The notes: a model not told the origin generated them from the letters alone. A stretch of DNA of 64,000 bases from Rudaea sp. (GCA_031291055.1 JARLJU010000362.1:186001-250000), one strand, 5' to 3'. Numbered from the stretch's first letter, positions 8,612 through 19,027 are shown. Translations and numbers: made by a program.

Positions 8612-9706
8612 TCACTTTACCGTTCTGACTTTGTGCTCGCACCAGCGTTTTCCAAAAATCCACAATGCGACAGCGAGTGCGTAGACGGCAACTGCGTACA
8701 TGTATCCCGAAGCGAGCGACGTAACACCGTTGCGTTGCGCCGGAATGCGGTTGATCCACCACAGTACAGGCAGCACGATCAGCAGGTTCCAGCCCATGTA
8801 CCAGCCGACCACCCTGGCATGCGACATGCCGGCGCGCGCCATCCACTGATACAGGTGCTCACGATGCGCACTATACCAGTGCCGCCCGCGCAGCATGCGC
8901 GACAGCAGGGTGCAGGTGGCATCGGCAACGAAGGCGGACGCGGCGATGATGCCACTGGCTGCCGCTACCTGCGGCGTCGATATCTGCCAGATGACCGCGA
9001 CGGCGAGCAGCAACCCGATCGCACCGCTGCCGACATCGCCCATGAACACATGCGCACGGGGGAAATTGAACAACGTGAACCCGGCAATCGCAGCCAGCCA
9101 CATTGCGGTTTGCAGCGGATGCACGGACTCCGTGTCGCGTACGCACAGCAGGGTAAGTACGCTCAAAACGAAGATCGCCTGCAAGGCCAGCAGACCGTCG
9201 ATGCCATCCATGAAATTGTGCAGGTTGATCGACCACACGCAGGCAAAACCAAGCAGGACGATGACGCCCGCCGTCGCCAGCGGCGTTGTGTCCACAGGCT
9301 GCGACGGCGACGCGGCAACCAATGCCATGAACAACGGTGCGAGCCACAACCCGATCGCTATGCAATGGACCAGCAGTCGCGACCACGCCGGCAGCGGGCG
9401 ATGATCGTCGATCCAGCCGACCGCGGCGACCAGGGCGACGGCACAGATCAATCGCACCGGCACAACCATCGCCGGCACGAACCAGGGCAGCGCGACGAGG
9501 CCTGCGAGCACCGCGACGACGATGCCGAGGCCACCGCCGCGCGGCGTCGGCGCCGAATGCGAACGGCGCTGGCCCGGGAGATCCAGCAGGTTCCTGCGCC
9601 GCGCGTAACGGATACTCAGCCAGGTGACGAGTGCCGAGAGCAGGAAGCTGGCTGACGCAGCGCCCCACCAATACGGATCCGAGGGATGCGACCACCAGTT
9701 CATCAT
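8612..9706 (-). CDS. Polyprenyl-phosphate sugar-1-phosphate transferase, WecA/GT4 family
   Basis: A 364-residue polytopic membrane protein with about ten hydrophobic segments. It carries the family signatures: HSAPTPRGGGLGIV near residue 31, GWIDDHRPLP (the DD motif for metal binding) near 95, HNFMDGIDGLLALQ near 158 and VFMGDVGSGAIG near 205. Such enzymes move a sugar-1-phosphate, often GlcNAc-1-P, QuiNAc-1-P or FucNAc-1-P, from UDP onto undecaprenyl phosphate and so start O-antigen or related glycan synthesis. Its pairing with a WbpM-like dehydratase resembles the wbpL-wbpM arrangement of Pseudomonas. The exact sugar is not readable. Confidence 0.87.
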   Translation of the reverse strand: MMNWWSHPSDPYWWGAASASFLLSALVTWLSIRYARRRNLLDLPGQRRSHSAPTPRGGGLGIVVAVLAGLVALPWFVPAMVVPVRLICAVALVAAVGWIDDHRPLPAWSRLLVHCIAIGLWLAPLFMALVAASPSQPVDTTPLATAGVIVLLGFACVWSINLHNFMDGIDGLLALQAIFVLSVLTLLCVRDTESVHPLQTAMWLAAIAGFTLFNFPRAHVFMGDVGSGAIGLLLAVAVIWQISTPQVAAASGIIAASAFVADATCTLLSRMLRGRHWYSAHREHLYQWMARAGMSHARVVGWYMGWNLLIVLPVLWWINRIPAQRNGVTSLASGYMYAVAVYALAVALWIFGKRWCEHKVRTVK

Positions 9707-9713
9707 GTGCCGC

Positions 9714-10901
9714 CTACTCGCCCGCGACGCCGTGGATCGGCCTGACCGAGCCCCAGGTCTTGCAGCTGGGGCACTGCCAGTGATGCGCCTTGGCGCCGAA
9801 GCCGCATTTGTTGCACCGGTACATGGCCTGGCCCTCGATGAGCTTGCGCGTCAGATCCTGCAGGATCAGCAGATTCTCGCGCGCCTCGCCTTGCGAATTG
9901 TGCAGCGTGGCACCGATCAATGTCATCAGCCCGCGCACCGAAGGACGCTGGCGCAACTGCCGCGTAAGGAATTCAATGGCCGCGTTTTCGCCGCGCGTGC
10001 TCGCGTAGAGCTTGGCCAGCGCGATGACCGGCGAGACGCCATGCGAACGCTCGATGATGTCGACCAGGAAACGCTCGGCGCGCTGCATCTGCTGCAGGCG
10101 CGCGTATGCGTCGAGCAATGGCGGCAGCACCTCGGGAACGAAATCGACATCAAGCGTCGCGACGCGCTCGAACGCCTGTGCCGCGGCGTCGAGGTTGCCC
10201 TGCTGCGCTTCCAGATGACCGAGCACGATGTACGCACGGACGCATTCCGGCTGGCTCTCGAACGCTTGATCCAGATGCGCCTGCGCCGCGGCGAAATTCT
10301 TTGCCGCGCGCGCCTGCTCGGCCTGTTCGCAATGAAACTGCGCGATGACCGGGCCTTCGGATTCCCCGTTGATCCGTTCCAGCCGGCGCGCGTGGTCGAT
10401 GGCCTTGTCCCAGTCCTTTTCGTGCTGGTAGATGCCGATCAGATGGCGCAAGGCCGATGGTACGTGCGCGTCCATCGCGACCAGGTCGGTGAACAGGGTT
10501 TCGGCACGATCGAGCAGCCCGGCGCGCATATAGTCTTCGCCCAGTTCCAGCAGTGCGACGGTTTTTTCCTCGTTGCTCAGGTTGGGGCGAGCGATCAGAT
10601 GCTGGTGCACGCGGATGGCGCGATCGACCTCGCCGCGGCGGCGGAACAGGTTGCCGAGTGCCAAGTGGGTTTCGACAGTATCGCGGTTGAACTCAGCCAG
10701 CTTGAGGAACACCTCGATGGCCTTGTCCGGCTGCTCGTTGAGCAGGTAATTCAGGCCGCGAAAGTAGCTGGACGACAACTCGCTGACACCGACGCGGCGC
10801 GAACGCTCGCTGCTGCGGCGGCCGATATACCAGCCGGAGAATGCAGCGAGCGGCAGCAGCAGCGCCAGCAGCGGCAGGAAGTAAGGTGCAATCGTCGTCA
10901 T
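9714..10901 (-). CDS. lapB: Lipopolysaccharide assembly protein LapB (TPR protein with rubredoxin-type metal domain)
   Basis: The 395-residue protein has one N-terminal membrane anchor (about residues 8-26), a long set of tetratricopeptide repeats and a C-terminal rubredoxin-like zinc or iron site CNKCGF...CPSCKTWG. This is the standard layout of LapB (YciM), the inner-membrane regulator that steers LpxC to FtsH proteolysis and so balances LPS and phospholipid synthesis. The start codon overlaps the stop of lapA (ATGA), matching the conserved lapA-lapB pair. Length is normal for the family. Confidence 0.93.
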   Translation of the reverse strand: MTTIAPYFLPLLALLLPLAAFSGWYIGRRSSERSRRVGVSELSSSYFRGLNYLLNEQPDKAIEVFLKLAEFNRDTVETHLALGNLFRRRGEVDRAIRVHQHLIARPNLSNEEKTVALLELGEDYMRAGLLDRAETLFTDLVAMDAHVPSALRHLIGIYQHEKDWDKAIDHARRLERINGESEGPVIAQFHCEQAEQARAAKNFAAAQAHLDQAFESQPECVRAYIVLGHLEAQQGNLDAAAQAFERVATLDVDFVPEVLPPLLDAYARLQQMQRAERFLVDIIERSHGVSPVIALAKLYASTRGENAAIEFLTRQLRQRPSVRGLMTLIGATLHNSQGEARENLLILQDLTRKLIEGQAMYRCNKCGFGAKAHHWQCPSCKTWGSVRPIHGVAGE

Positions 10902-11215
10902 GCGCTGTGATCGGCGATCGCAGCAGGCTTCGCATCCGTCGGCCCGGCATCGGCGCCGGCGCGGTCACGCGACTTCAGCTCGCGCGTCAGCGCGCGCACT
11001 CGGCGGCGCAAGCGCAGCACCAGGCCAAGATAAACGGCCAGACCACCGCTGAGCCAACCCAGCAGCAGGGCGCAGATGAACGCCGCGCCCTTGGGCGCAT
11101 GGACGACGCCGACGTAGAAATCGAAGCCAATGCTCTCGCTGTTCAACGCCCCGAATATGGCGCCGAGCGCCGCAAACAGCAGAGTCAGCAGGATCAGTCC
11201 CAAGCGCATGCGCAC
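10898..11215 (-). CDS. lapA: LapA domain protein (DUF1049), LPS assembly partner
   Basis: A 105-residue protein with two hydrophobic segments, LILLTLLFAALGAIFGALNS near residue 5 and ICALLLGWLSGGLAVYLGLV near 47, followed by an arginine-rich cytoplasmic tail. This is the LapA/DUF1049 pattern, and the gene is joined to lapB by an ATGA overlap as in other Proteobacteria. LapA is thought to work with LapB in LPS assembly at the inner membrane. It follows ihfB on the same strand at a distance of about 73 bases. Confidence 0.88.
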   Translation of the reverse strand: MRMRLGLILLTLLFAALGAIFGALNSESIGFDFYVGVVHAPKGAAFICALLLGWLSGGLAVYLGLVLRLRRRVRALTRELKSRDRAGADAGPTDAKPAAIADHSA

Positions 11216-11288
11216 ATCTTCCAGAATGCGGTGTTTTCGCCTCTATCGCGTCGGCTCGATGCTGCCGGCCGCCGCGACAAGACCGTCA

Positions 11289-11594
11289 CTAGGCCGACTT
11301 GGCGCGAATGGATGCGAGCATATTTACCCGTTCACGCAATTCCTTGCCGGGCTTGAAATGCGGCACGTGTTTGCCAGGCAGCGCGACCGCTGAGCCGGTC
11401 TTGGGGTTGCGCCCCATGCGCGGCGGACGATAGTGCAGCGAGAAACTGCCAAAACCGCGGATTTCGATGCGCTCGCCGTTGGCCAGCGCATGGCTCATCT
11501 GTTCCATTACGCTCTTGACCGACATCTCGACATCGTTGAAAGCCAGATGTCCCTGGCGTGCAGCCAGGGCTTCAATCAACTCCGACTTGGTCAT
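11289..11594 (-). CDS. ihfB: Integration host factor beta subunit
   Basis: A 101-residue HU/IHF-family DNA-bending protein. It begins [11 protein letters not shown] and has the DNA-binding arm region [20 protein letters not shown] preceded by [15 protein letters not shown], both diagnostic for IHF-beta. With IHF-alpha it bends DNA at replication, recombination and promoter sites, including phage-type integration sites such as the two integrated elements in this window. The start is set at 11594, where the conserved N-terminus begins; 15 extra upstream codons have no support. Position directly after rpsA is conserved in gammaproteobacteria. Confidence 0.94.
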   Translation of the reverse strand: MTKSELIEALAARQGHLAFNDVEMSVKSVMEQMSHALANGERIEIRGFGSFSLHYRPPRMGRNPKTGSAVALPGKHVPHFKPGKELRERVNMLASIRAKSA

Positions 11595-11695
11595 GGGCGC
11601 GCGATCCGCTATTTCCACAGGTTGAAGGAACCGGCACAAACTGACCGAAACTGCAACGTTCAGCCTGTGCCACTAGTACCAACATGAAGTGCCAT

Positions 11696-11722
11696 GGTCC
11701 GCGACCTTGCGGGTCGCGGACC
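11696..11722 (-). terminator. Perfect 11-bp hairpin between rpsA and ihfB
   Basis: The arms GGTCCGCGACC and GGTCGCGGACC pair perfectly around a 5-base loop. The hairpin sits just downstream of the rpsA stop codon and upstream of ihfB, both on the minus strand. No clear U-run follows it, so it may be an attenuating or RNA-stabilising hairpin rather than a full intrinsic terminator. It could set the large difference in output usually seen between rpsA and ihfB. Confidence 0.6.
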
Positions 11723-11730
11723 AGCCGATA

Positions 11731-13401
11731 TCACTCGGATTTGTTCATCTGCTCCTTGAGCAAGGCACCGAGTTTGGTGGTGCCGCCGGAAGCCGACTGG
11801 TACTCCTCGAGTGCCTGCTGCATTTCATCGTCGTCCTTGGCGCGGATCGACAGTTGCAGCACGCGACCCTTGCGGTCCATGCCGGTGAACTTTGCCTCGA
11901 CCTTGTCGCCCACCTTCAGATGCTGGGTCGCATCCTCGACACGCTCCTTGGCGATGTCGTTGGCGCGCAGATAGCCTTCCACACCATCGGCAAGTTCGAT
12001 CGTGGCGCCCTTGGCGTCGACCTCCTTGACCGTGCCGTTGATGATGCTGCCGCGCGGATTGGCTGCCATGAACTGGCCAAACGGATCCTGCTCGAGCTGC
12101 TTGATGCCCAGGCTGATGCGCTCGCGCTCCGGGTCGACCGCCAGCACGACGGCTTCAACCGTGTCGCCCTTCTTGAACGCGCGGACGAGATCTTCGCCGG
12201 TGCTCTGCCAGGAAATGTCGGACAGATGCACCAGGCCGTCGATGCCGCCGTCCAGGCCGACAAAGATGCCGAAATCGGTGATCGACTTGATCTGGCCGGA
12301 AACACGGTCGTTTTTCTTGTGGATCGCGGCAAACGATTCCCAGGGATTGGCCTGGGTCTGCTTGATGCCGAGCGAAATGCGGCGACGTTCTTCATCCACG
12401 TCGAGCACCATCACTTCGACTTCGTCGCCGACCTGCACCATCTTGGCCGGGTTGACGTTCTTGTTGGTCCAGTCCATCTCGGAAACGTGCACCAGGCCTT
12501 CCACGCCGGGTTCAAGTTCCACAAAGCAGCCATAGTCGGTGACGTTGGAGATCTTGCCGAACATGCGCGTACCGGTCGGATAGCGGCGCGCGATCGCGAC
12601 CCACGGATCCTCGCCGAGCTGCTTGAGACCGAGGCTGACGCGATTGCGCTCGCGGTCAAAGCGCAACACGCGCACTTCCAGCTCGTCGCCCACGTTGACC
12701 ACTTCGGACGGATGACGCACGCGCTTCCACGCCATGTCGGTGATGTGCAGCAGACCGTCGATGCCGCCCAGGTCCACGAATGCACCGTAGTCGGTCAGGT
12801 TCTTGACCACGCCCTTGACGACTGCATTTTCCTGCAGGCGCTCGAGCAGCTGTTCGCGCTCCTCGGAGTGCTCGCTCTCGACCACCGCGCGGCGGCTGAC
12901 CACCACGTTGTTGCGCTTGCGGTCGAGTTTGATGATCTTGAATTCGAGTTCCTTGCCCTCGAGGAACACCGGGTCGCGCACGGGGCGCACATCCACCAGC
13001 GAACCGGGCAGGAAGGCGCGGACATCCTTGATGTCCACGGTAAAGCCGCCCTTGACCTTGCCGGAAATCTTGCCGGTCACGGTGGCATTGGCCTGCTGCG
13101 CGGTTTCCAGCTCGTCCCACACCAGGGAACGCTTGGCCTTTTCGCGCGACAGGCGGGTTTCGCCGAAGCCGTCTTCGATGGCATCGAGGGCTACCTTTAC
13201 CTCGTCACCGAGCTTCACTTCGAGCTCGCCCTGCTCGTTGCGGAATTGCTCGATGGGGACGATGCCCTCGGATTTGAGCCCTGCGTTGATCACAACAACG
13301 TCGTTGCGGATCTCGACGACGATGCCGGAAACGATGGTGCCCGGCTTCAATTTGGCCAGGGTCTGGCTCTGTTCAAACAGTTCGGCAAAACTCTCAGTCA
13401 T
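11731..13401 (-). CDS. rpsA: 30S ribosomal protein S1
   Basis: The 556-residue length and six S1 RNA-binding repeats are those of gammaproteobacterial S1. The first two repeats (about residues 18-180) bind the ribosome through S2, and the last four bind mRNA. Repeats can be seen by their returning motifs such as [37 protein letters not shown] and [19 protein letters not shown]. It brings structured mRNAs to the 30S subunit and is essential in E. coli. The order cmk-rpsA-ihfB is conserved. The 174-base space before it (13402-13575) probably holds its own promoter. Confidence 0.97.
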   Translation of the reverse strand: MTESFAELFEQSQTLAKLKPGTIVSGIVVEIRNDVVVINAGLKSEGIVPIEQFRNEQGELEVKLGDEVKVALDAIEDGFGETRLSREKAKRSLVWDELETAQQANATVTGKISGKVKGGFTVDIKDVRAFLPGSLVDVRPVRDPVFLEGKELEFKIIKLDRKRNNVVVSRRAVVESEHSEEREQLLERLQENAVVKGVVKNLTDYGAFVDLGGIDGLLHITDMAWKRVRHPSEVVNVGDELEVRVLRFDRERNRVSLGLKQLGEDPWVAIARRYPTGTRMFGKISNVTDYGCFVELEPGVEGLVHVSEMDWTNKNVNPAKMVQVGDEVEVMVLDVDEERRRISLGIKQTQANPWESFAAIHKKNDRVSGQIKSITDFGIFVGLDGGIDGLVHLSDISWQSTGEDLVRAFKKGDTVEAVVLAVDPERERISLGIKQLEQDPFGQFMAANPRGSIINGTVKEVDAKGATIELADGVEGYLRANDIAKERVEDATQHLKVGDKVEAKFTGMDRKGRVLQLSIRAKDDDEMQQALEEYQSASGGTTKLGALLKEQMNKSE

Positions 13402-13575
13402 GTGGGTTCCGTGATCTCAAGATCGTCGTCCAAGTGATTGTTAAACCTTGGATTTTAGATCCACCTGTTATGGCACGGGTACACACCCGCACCGTTGCTG
13501 TTCCCCATCGCCGAAGCGACAGGACCTTGGGACAATACCTTGCGGCCTGTCCCGAATTCTTCCCGATTGCGGGTC

Positions 13576-14274
13576 TTAGGGATCCGCGCGTCGCGGCGAC
13601 CGCACCAGCGCCAGTACCATCGTCACTACCGCGTCGATCGGCGTGCCGGTCGAATCGATAAGCGTGGCGTCGGTGGCCGGCTTCAAGGGAGCCACGGGGC
13701 GTTCGGCATCGCGTACGTCGCGCGCCTGGATCTCGCGCAAAAGGGCGGCAAGTGTAACGCCCAAGCCCTTTTCTTTCAACTGCTTATAACGTCGCCGCGC
13801 GCGTTCATCGGCGCTGGCGGTAAGGAAGACCTTGAACCGCGCGTCCGGAAAGATAACCGTGCCCATATCGCGCCCGTCGGCGACCAGGCCGGGCGCCTTG
13901 CGGAAGCTGTGCTGCTTCTCGAACAACGCCGCACGCACCGATGGAATCGCCGCAATTGCCGAGGCCGCCGCGCCGCAGGTTTCGGTGCGGATATCGTCGG
14001 TTGCGTCCAGGCCGTTGACGATGACGCGCGTCTCGCTGCCATCCTTCGGATCGCGGAAACCGATCCTGGTCGTCTGCGCACAGCGCGTAACGGCTTCCGC
14101 ATCGGACAGATCCAGCCCTTCCATGCCAGCGGCAAAGCCCACGGCCCGGTAGAGCGCGCCGGAATCCAGCAGATGCCAGCCCAGTGCATCGGCAACCTTG
14201 CGGCTGATCGTGCCCTTGCCGGAGCCGGAAGGGCCGTCGATCGTAAGAACGGGGATGATTTTAATGTCGGGCAT
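13576..14274 (-). CDS. cmk: Cytidylate kinase
   Basis: The enzyme phosphorylates CMP and dCMP with ATP in pyrimidine salvage. The 232-residue protein has the P-loop [14 protein letters not shown] near residue 11, the CMP-site segment [14 protein letters not shown] near 36 and the later block [15 protein letters not shown] near 130, with RARRRYKQL in the lid region. The start at 14274 follows the conserved N-terminus ([15 protein letters not shown]); an upstream in-frame ATG at 14331 would translate the short CTCAGCC-type repeat and is unlikely. It lies between aroA and rpsA as in many gammaproteobacteria. Confidence 0.95.
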   Translation of the reverse strand: MPDIKIIPVLTIDGPSGSGKGTISRKVADALGWHLLDSGALYRAVGFAAGMEGLDLSDAEAVTRCAQTTRIGFRDPKDGSETRVIVNGLDATDDIRTETCGAAASAIAAIPSVRAALFEKQHSFRKAPGLVADGRDMGTVIFPDARFKVFLTASADERARRRYKQLKEKGLGVTLAALLREIQARDVRDAERPVAPLKPATDATLIDSTGTPIDAVVTMVLALVRSPRRADP

Positions 14275-14276
14275 TG

Positions 14277-14309
14277 AGGGCTGAGGGCTGAGGGCTGAGT
14301 GTTGAGGGC
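14277..14309. repeat. Short tandem repeat (8-bp unit) between aroA and cmk
   Basis: The unit GAGGGCTG is repeated about three and a half times in a row just upstream of the cmk start. It lies in the 60-base aroA-cmk gap and so directly next to the cmk ribosome-binding region. A change in unit number by slippage would alter the spacing upstream of cmk. No function is evident. Confidence 0.6.
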
Positions 14310-14335
14310 GGGAAGCATAAGGCTTCGCCACACGC

Positions 14336-15637
14336 TCAGGCTAAATCCAGCCCGAATCCGCATGTGTTGGCCAATTCCACGAAACCCGGGAACGAGGTCG
14401 CTACGTTGGCGCAATCGCGAATGCGCACCGGACCACGCGCGATCACCCCGGCAACGGCAAAACTCATTGCGCAGCGATGATCACCGGCGGAATCAACCTC
14501 CGCACGTGTCAACTCGCCGCCTTCGATGACGGCGCCATCCGGCGTTTCGGCAACGTCGATGCCGAGCGCGCGCAGACCTTGCGCCATCACCGCGATGCGA
14601 TCGGATTCCTTTACGCGCAATTCCGCGGCCCCAAGGACGCGTGTGCTGCCCTGCGCTGCCGCGGCGGCGATGAACAGGATCGGAAATTCGTCGATCATGT
14701 CCGCGACATGCTCGATCGGCACATCGATCCCATGCAATGGTGCGTGACGGACGATGAGATCGGCAACGGGTTCCCCACCCGATTCGCGCGCATTGGTTGC
14801 GCGGATGTCCGCGCCCATGGCGCGCAACACATGCAGCAGGCCGGTGCGGCGCGGATTGACGCCGACATCGCGCAGCAACAGTTCAGAATCCGGAACGACG
14901 GTGGCGGCCACAAGAAAAAACGCCGCCGAGGAAAAGTCCGCAGGTACGACGATATCCGTTGCGCGCATGCGATGGCCGCCGGAGAGTTTCGCCCAGCCCG
15001 CGCCGAATTCCATCGGCCAGCCGAAGGCTGACAGCATGCGCTCCGTATAGTCGCGCGTCGGATGCGGCTCATGGACGAAAGTTTCGCCGCGGGCGTACAA
15101 GCCGGCAAGAAGAATCGCCGACTTCACCTGTGCGCTGGCAACCGGCAACGCGTAGTCGATGCCGCAAAGTGTACGTTTCCCACAAATCTGCAACGGCGGC
15201 AGGCCACCTTCGCGCGCGTAGATCTTAGCGCCCATGCGGGCAAGCGGATCAATCACGCGGCGCATAGGCCGGCGTGACAGCGACTCATCGCCAGTTAGCG
15301 TCGAATCAAATTGCTGTCCGGCCAGCAGACCGGCAAGCAGGCGCAGGCCGGTACCGGCATTGCCGCAATCGACCGCCGCATCCGGTTCATGCAGACCATA
15401 CAGGCCGACGCCATGCACGATACGCTCGCTGGATTGCAGCGCTTCGATGCGCACACCCATGCCGGCGAACGCGCGCGCCGTAGCGATCGTATCCTCGCCC
15501 TCGAGAAACCCTTTGATTCGTGTCGTGCCTGCAGCCAGCGCAGCAAGCATGATCGCGCGGTGCGAGATTGACTTGTCGCCGGGAACGCGCAATTCGCCAC
15601 GCAGCGGGCCGGCCGGCGCGCTGATCCAGTCGGTCAC
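14336..15637 (-). CDS. aroA: 3-phosphoshikimate 1-carboxyvinyltransferase (EPSP synthase)
   Basis: This shikimate-pathway enzyme joins shikimate-3-phosphate and PEP. The 433-residue protein shows the N-terminal [16 protein letters not shown], the AGNTG-type loop (here [16 protein letters not shown]) and the C-terminal [19 protein letters not shown] block. The start is a GTG at 15637 whose last three bases overlap the hisC stop codon (GTGA), which sets the start and implies translational coupling. The two lobes of the EPSP synthase fold correspond to the two halves of the sequence. Confidence 0.95.
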   Translation of the reverse strand: MTDWISAPAGPLRGELRVPGDKSISHRAIMLAALAAGTTRIKGFLEGEDTIATARAFAGMGVRIEALQSSERIVHGVGLYGLHEPDAAVDCGNAGTGLRLLAGLLAGQQFDSTLTGDESLSRRPMRRVIDPLARMGAKIYAREGGLPPLQICGKRTLCGIDYALPVASAQVKSAILLAGLYARGETFVHEPHPTRDYTERMLSAFGWPMEFGAGWAKLSGGHRMRATDIVVPADFSSAAFFLVAATVVPDSELLLRDVGVNPRRTGLLHVLRAMGADIRATNARESGGEPVADLIVRHAPLHGIDVPIEHVADMIDEFPILFIAAAAAQGSTRVLGAAELRVKESDRIAVMAQGLRALGIDVAETPDGAVIEGGELTRAEVDSAGDHRCAMSFAVAGVIARGPVRIRDCANVATSFPGFVELANTCGFGLDLA

Positions 15638-16740
15638 GGCAAGGCTTCCAGCAAGCGCTCGTTTTCGGCGCGGGTGCCGACGCTGATGCGCAGACATTCG
15701 GGTAAGCCGTAGCCGCCCATTGGCCGGGCGATCACCCCGCGTTCGAACAGCACGCGCTCGATCGGCGCGGCGTCTGCGGCAAAATCGATCAACACGAAAT
15801 TCGTCTGCGATGGCAGCACCCGCAGGCCCAGTGCGCGCAGACGTTCACCGAGCCATTCGCGTTCCGCCAGATTCCAGTCGCGCGCCCTCGCCACATGTTC
15901 GCGATCGGCCAGCGCGGCTTCGGCGGCAGCCAGCGCCAGACCATTGACATTGAACGATTCGCGCAGCCGTTCAAGTACGCCAGCCACTTCCGCAGCGCTT
16001 ACGGCGTATCCGACGCGCAACCCGGCCAGTGCATAGGCCTTGGAAAACGTGCGCGTGACGATCAGATTCGGATACTGCCGCAGATGCCTGACCGCGGACG
16101 ACACGCCGGCCAGGGTCACGTATTCGTGATATGCCTCGTCGATCACCACCAGCACCGTTGCCGGCACACGCGCGAGGAAGTCGTCGAGCACCGCATCATC
16201 GAACCAGGTACCGGTTGGATTGTTCGGATTGGCAATGTATACAACGCGCGTATCGGTGCGGACCGCGTCCGCCATCGCGGCAAGGTCGTGACCGCGCGGC
16301 ATGGTCGCGTGAGTCCGAGGCAGGGCCGGAACGCGGATGGCGCGCGCCCCCGCGGCAGCGGTCGCGATCGGAAACACGGCGAAGCCGAATTCGGAAAACA
16401 CAATCGAGTTGCCGCCGTCGGCAAAGCATTGCGCAACCAGCATCAGCAGTTCATGCGAGCCGTTACCCAGGGTTATTTGCGCCGCTGCAACCTGCAACTG
16501 CGTGGCCAGCGCAGTTTTGAGCGCGATACCTTGCGGGTCCGGGTAACGAAAAACGTCAGGCAATGCAGCCTCGATCGCGGCCAGCGCGTGCGGACTCGGA
16601 CCGAGCGGATTTTCATTCGAACCCAGTTCGGCGAGGGCGTCGCCGAATCGCTTGCGCAACGCCGGCAAATCGTGTCCGGGATCGTAAGCACGGAGCGCGC
16701 GCGTCGCGGCATTGGCGAGCGCCGCCGCGTCGATCATCAC
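15634..16740 (-). CDS. hisC: Histidinol-phosphate/aromatic aminotransferase
   Basis: The 368-residue protein is a class I/II PLP aminotransferase. It has the HisC-type N-terminus ELGSNENPLGPSP near residue 38, the PLP-phosphate segment ITLGNGSHELLML near 88, the NPNNPTGTW block near 172 and the Schiff-base lysine in RTFSKAYALAGLRVGY near 232. Being between pheA and aroA suggests it acts mainly on phenylpyruvate or prephenate-derived keto acids, as in the HisC2/aromatic type, though a histidine role is also possible. The start codon, GTG at 16740 or ATG at 16737, overlaps the pheA stop. Confidence 0.88.
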   Translation of the reverse strand: MMIDAAALANAATRALRAYDPGHDLPALRKRFGDALAELGSNENPLGPSPHALAAIEAALPDVFRYPDPQGIALKTALATQLQVAAAQITLGNGSHELLMLVAQCFADGGNSIVFSEFGFAVFPIATAAAGARAIRVPALPRTHATMPRGHDLAAMADAVRTDTRVVYIANPNNPTGTWFDDAVLDDFLARVPATVLVVIDEAYHEYVTLAGVSSAVRHLRQYPNLIVTRTFSKAYALAGLRVGYAVSAAEVAGVLERLRESFNVNGLALAAAEAALADREHVARARDWNLAEREWLGERLRALGLRVLPSQTNFVLIDFAADAAPIERVLFERGVIARPMGGYGLPECLRISVGTRAENERLLEALP

Positions 16741-17843
16741 GGCACCGCCACCGGATACGATCCGAGTACCTTGATCTGCGCCGCATGCGCCTTGAGTTCG
16801 ACGAAAGCCTTCTTCATCGCCTCATCTTCTACGTGGCCGGCCAGATCGATGAAGAATGCGTATTCCCACTTCGCCTGATGCGAAGGCCGCGACTCGATCC
16901 GGTTCATGCTGATGCCGTGACGCGCAAAAGGACTGAGGACGTTGAACAATGCACCGGGCTGATCCTTGATGAAGACCAGCACCGAAGTGCGGTCGTGGCC
17001 GGACGGCGGAAAAATCTGCCGGCCGAGCACGAGGAAACGGGTCGTATTGTCGTCGCGGTCTTCGATCGGACTGGTGATCACCTTGCGCAGGCCATAGACG
17101 TGACCGGCCGATTCCCCTGCGATCGCACCGGCATCGTCGGCATTGCGCGCACGTCGCGCCGCTTCCGCATTGCTCGACACCGGCAATTTCTCGGCCTTGG
17201 GCAGGTTGGCGCGCAACCAGCCCTTGCACTGGGCGAAGGATTGCGGATGCGAATACACACGTTCGATATCCTCGATGCGCCCCGTACGCGAGAGCAGGAA
17301 CTGGCGTACGCGCAATTCCACTTCCCCGCAAATCTTCAGATTGGAAGTGAGAAACATGTCCAGCGTGATCTGAATCGTGCCCTGCCCCGAATTCTCCACC
17401 GGGACCACGCCAAAATCGGCGTTGCCACTCTCCACTTCCTGGAAGACTTCCTCGATGCTTGCCAGCGGCAATCCATGCGCGGCGTGGCCGAAATTCTTGC
17501 GCACCGCCTGTTCGCTGAACGTGCCTTCCGGACCGAGATAACCGACCTTGAGCGGCTCCTGCTGAGCCAGGCAGGCCGACATGATCTCGCGAAACAGGCG
17601 CACCAGCATTTCGTCCGACAACGGCCCTTCGTTGCGGTCCACGACCATGCGCAGCACCTGTGCCTCGCGCTCCGGCCGGTAGTAGTCGACCGCCGCCTTG
17701 AGCGGTCCCTTGGCCTTGCCGACCTGGTGCGCCCAGCCGGCACGTTCGGCGATCAATTGCTGGATCTGGCGATCGATCGAATCGATGCGCTGGCGGGCCT
17801 CGCTCAGCGATGGCGTGACGGCAGCAGCTTTCTTCGTCGGCAT
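16737..17843 (-). CDS. pheA: Bifunctional chorismate mutase/prephenate dehydratase (P-protein)
   Basis: The 368-residue protein has three parts. Residues 10-95 are an AroQ-type chorismate mutase helical domain (ARQRIDSIDRQIQQLIAERA). Residues 105-280 are a prephenate dehydratase domain with GYLGPEGTFSEQAV and NTTRFLVLG. The C-terminal ACT domain (SVLVFIKDQPGALFNVLSPF, ESRPS) binds phenylalanine for feedback control. It converts chorismate to phenylpyruvate. It is 14 bases downstream of serA and overlaps hisC, so the serC-serA-pheA-hisC-aroA-cmk set probably acts as one operon. Confidence 0.95.
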   Translation of the reverse strand: MPTKKAAAVTPSLSEARQRIDSIDRQIQQLIAERAGWAHQVGKAKGPLKAAVDYYRPEREAQVLRMVVDRNEGPLSDEMLVRLFREIMSACLAQQEPLKVGYLGPEGTFSEQAVRKNFGHAAHGLPLASIEEVFQEVESGNADFGVVPVENSGQGTIQITLDMFLTSNLKICGEVELRVRQFLLSRTGRIEDIERVYSHPQSFAQCKGWLRANLPKAEKLPVSSNAEAARRARNADDAGAIAGESAGHVYGLRKVITSPIEDRDDNTTRFLVLGRQIFPPSGHDRTSVLVFIKDQPGALFNVLSPFARHGISMNRIESRPSHQAKWEYAFFIDLAGHVEDEAMKKAFVELKAHAAQIKVLGSYPVAVP

Positions 17844-17857
17844 TTCGCAACGGCCTG

Positions 17858-19027
17858 TCAGTTGGGGATGGCACGCACCGAGAGTATGCCCTCGATCTGG
17901 CCGATCGATTCGACCAGCGCGGCGCTGCCAGGCGAATCCAGGTCGATCAGGGTATAGGCGATATCACCGCGCGAGGCATTGTGCATCTGCGCGATGTTGA
18001 CTCCGGCCTCGCCGAGGACGTGCGAGAGCTGGCCGATCATGTTCGGCCGGTTCTGGTTGGCGATGCACAGGCGCACGCTGCCGGCCCGGGTCATTCGCGT
18101 GTTCGGGAAGTTCACCGCATTGTGCACATTTCCATTCTCCAGGAAATCGCGCAGCTGGTCGACCACCATCAAGGCGCAGTTTTCCTCGGCCTCTTCGGTG
18201 GATGCGCCCAGATGCGGCAGTCCGATCACGCGCGCGTTGCCGAGCAGGTCGGCGGCGGGGAAATCGGTGACGTAGCGACCGATGCGTCCGCTGGCCAGCC
18301 CTTGCTTGAGTGCTGCCGGATCGACGATGCCTTCGCGCGCAAAATTGAGCAGCACCACGCCCGGCCGCGCCAGCTCGAGCGCCGCGGCGCCGAAGATACC
18401 GCGGGTCGCATCGTTCAGCGGCACGTGGAAGCTGATGTAGTCCGAAGCCGCATACAGTTCGTTCAGCGAGCCGGCCTTGGCCACGTCGGAAGACAGGGCC
18501 CAGGCCCCGTCGATCGTCATGTGCGGGTCGAAGCCGAACACGCGCATACCCAGCGCCTGGGCGGCATTGGCCACTTTCACGCCGATCGCGCCGAGGCCGA
18601 CGACGCCCAGGGTCTTGCCGGACAATTCCGAGCCGACGAAGCGTTTCTTTTCGGCTTCGACGCGATGGTGCAGGTCGTCTGCAGGGGTCAACCCACCGAT
18701 GAAAGCCAGGGCATCGCCCAGGTTGCGAGCCGCGATCAACATGCCGGCAACGACCAGTTCCTTGACCGCATTGGCATTGGCACCCGGCGCATTGAACACC
18801 GGCACGCCGCGCTTGCTCAAGTCGGCCACCGGGATGTTGTTCACTCCCGCGCCGGCACGCGCCACCGCCTTGATCGAAGCGGCCAGCGGTTTGCCGTGCA
18901 TGTCGGCGGAGCGCACAAGCACGGCATCGGGATCAACGACATCGTTGGCGACGCCGTACAGCGCTGCGGGCAGACGGCTCAGTCCATTCTTGGAAATATT
19001 ATTGAGCGTTTGGATCTTGAACTTCAT
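17858..19027 (-). CDS. serA: D-3-phosphoglycerate dehydrogenase
   Basis: The enzyme oxidises 3-phosphoglycerate to start serine synthesis. The 389-residue protein has the NAD-binding fold with LGVVGLGAIGVKVANAA near residue 140, the catalytic block LLNFAREGIVD (Arg) near 228 and the GLPHLGASTEEAEENCA region, which holds the catalytic His, near 280. A C-terminal ACT domain (RPNMIGQLSHVLGEAGVNIA) fits serine feedback. The start at 19027 follows GGGAG at the right distance; the longer ORF upstream lacks support. It is 61 bases downstream of serC. Confidence 0.94.
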   Translation of the reverse strand: MKFKIQTLNNISKNGLSRLPAALYGVANDVVDPDAVLVRSADMHGKPLAASIKAVARAGAGVNNIPVADLSKRGVPVFNAPGANANAVKELVVAGMLIAARNLGDALAFIGGLTPADDLHHRVEAEKKRFVGSELSGKTLGVVGLGAIGVKVANAAQALGMRVFGFDPHMTIDGAWALSSDVAKAGSLNELYAASDYISFHVPLNDATRGIFGAAALELARPGVVLLNFAREGIVDPAALKQGLASGRIGRYVTDFPAADLLGNARVIGLPHLGASTEEAEENCALMVVDQLRDFLENGNVHNAVNFPNTRMTRAGSVRLCIANQNRPNMIGQLSHVLGEAGVNIAQMHNASRGDIAYTLIDLDSPGSAALVESIGQIEGILSVRAIPN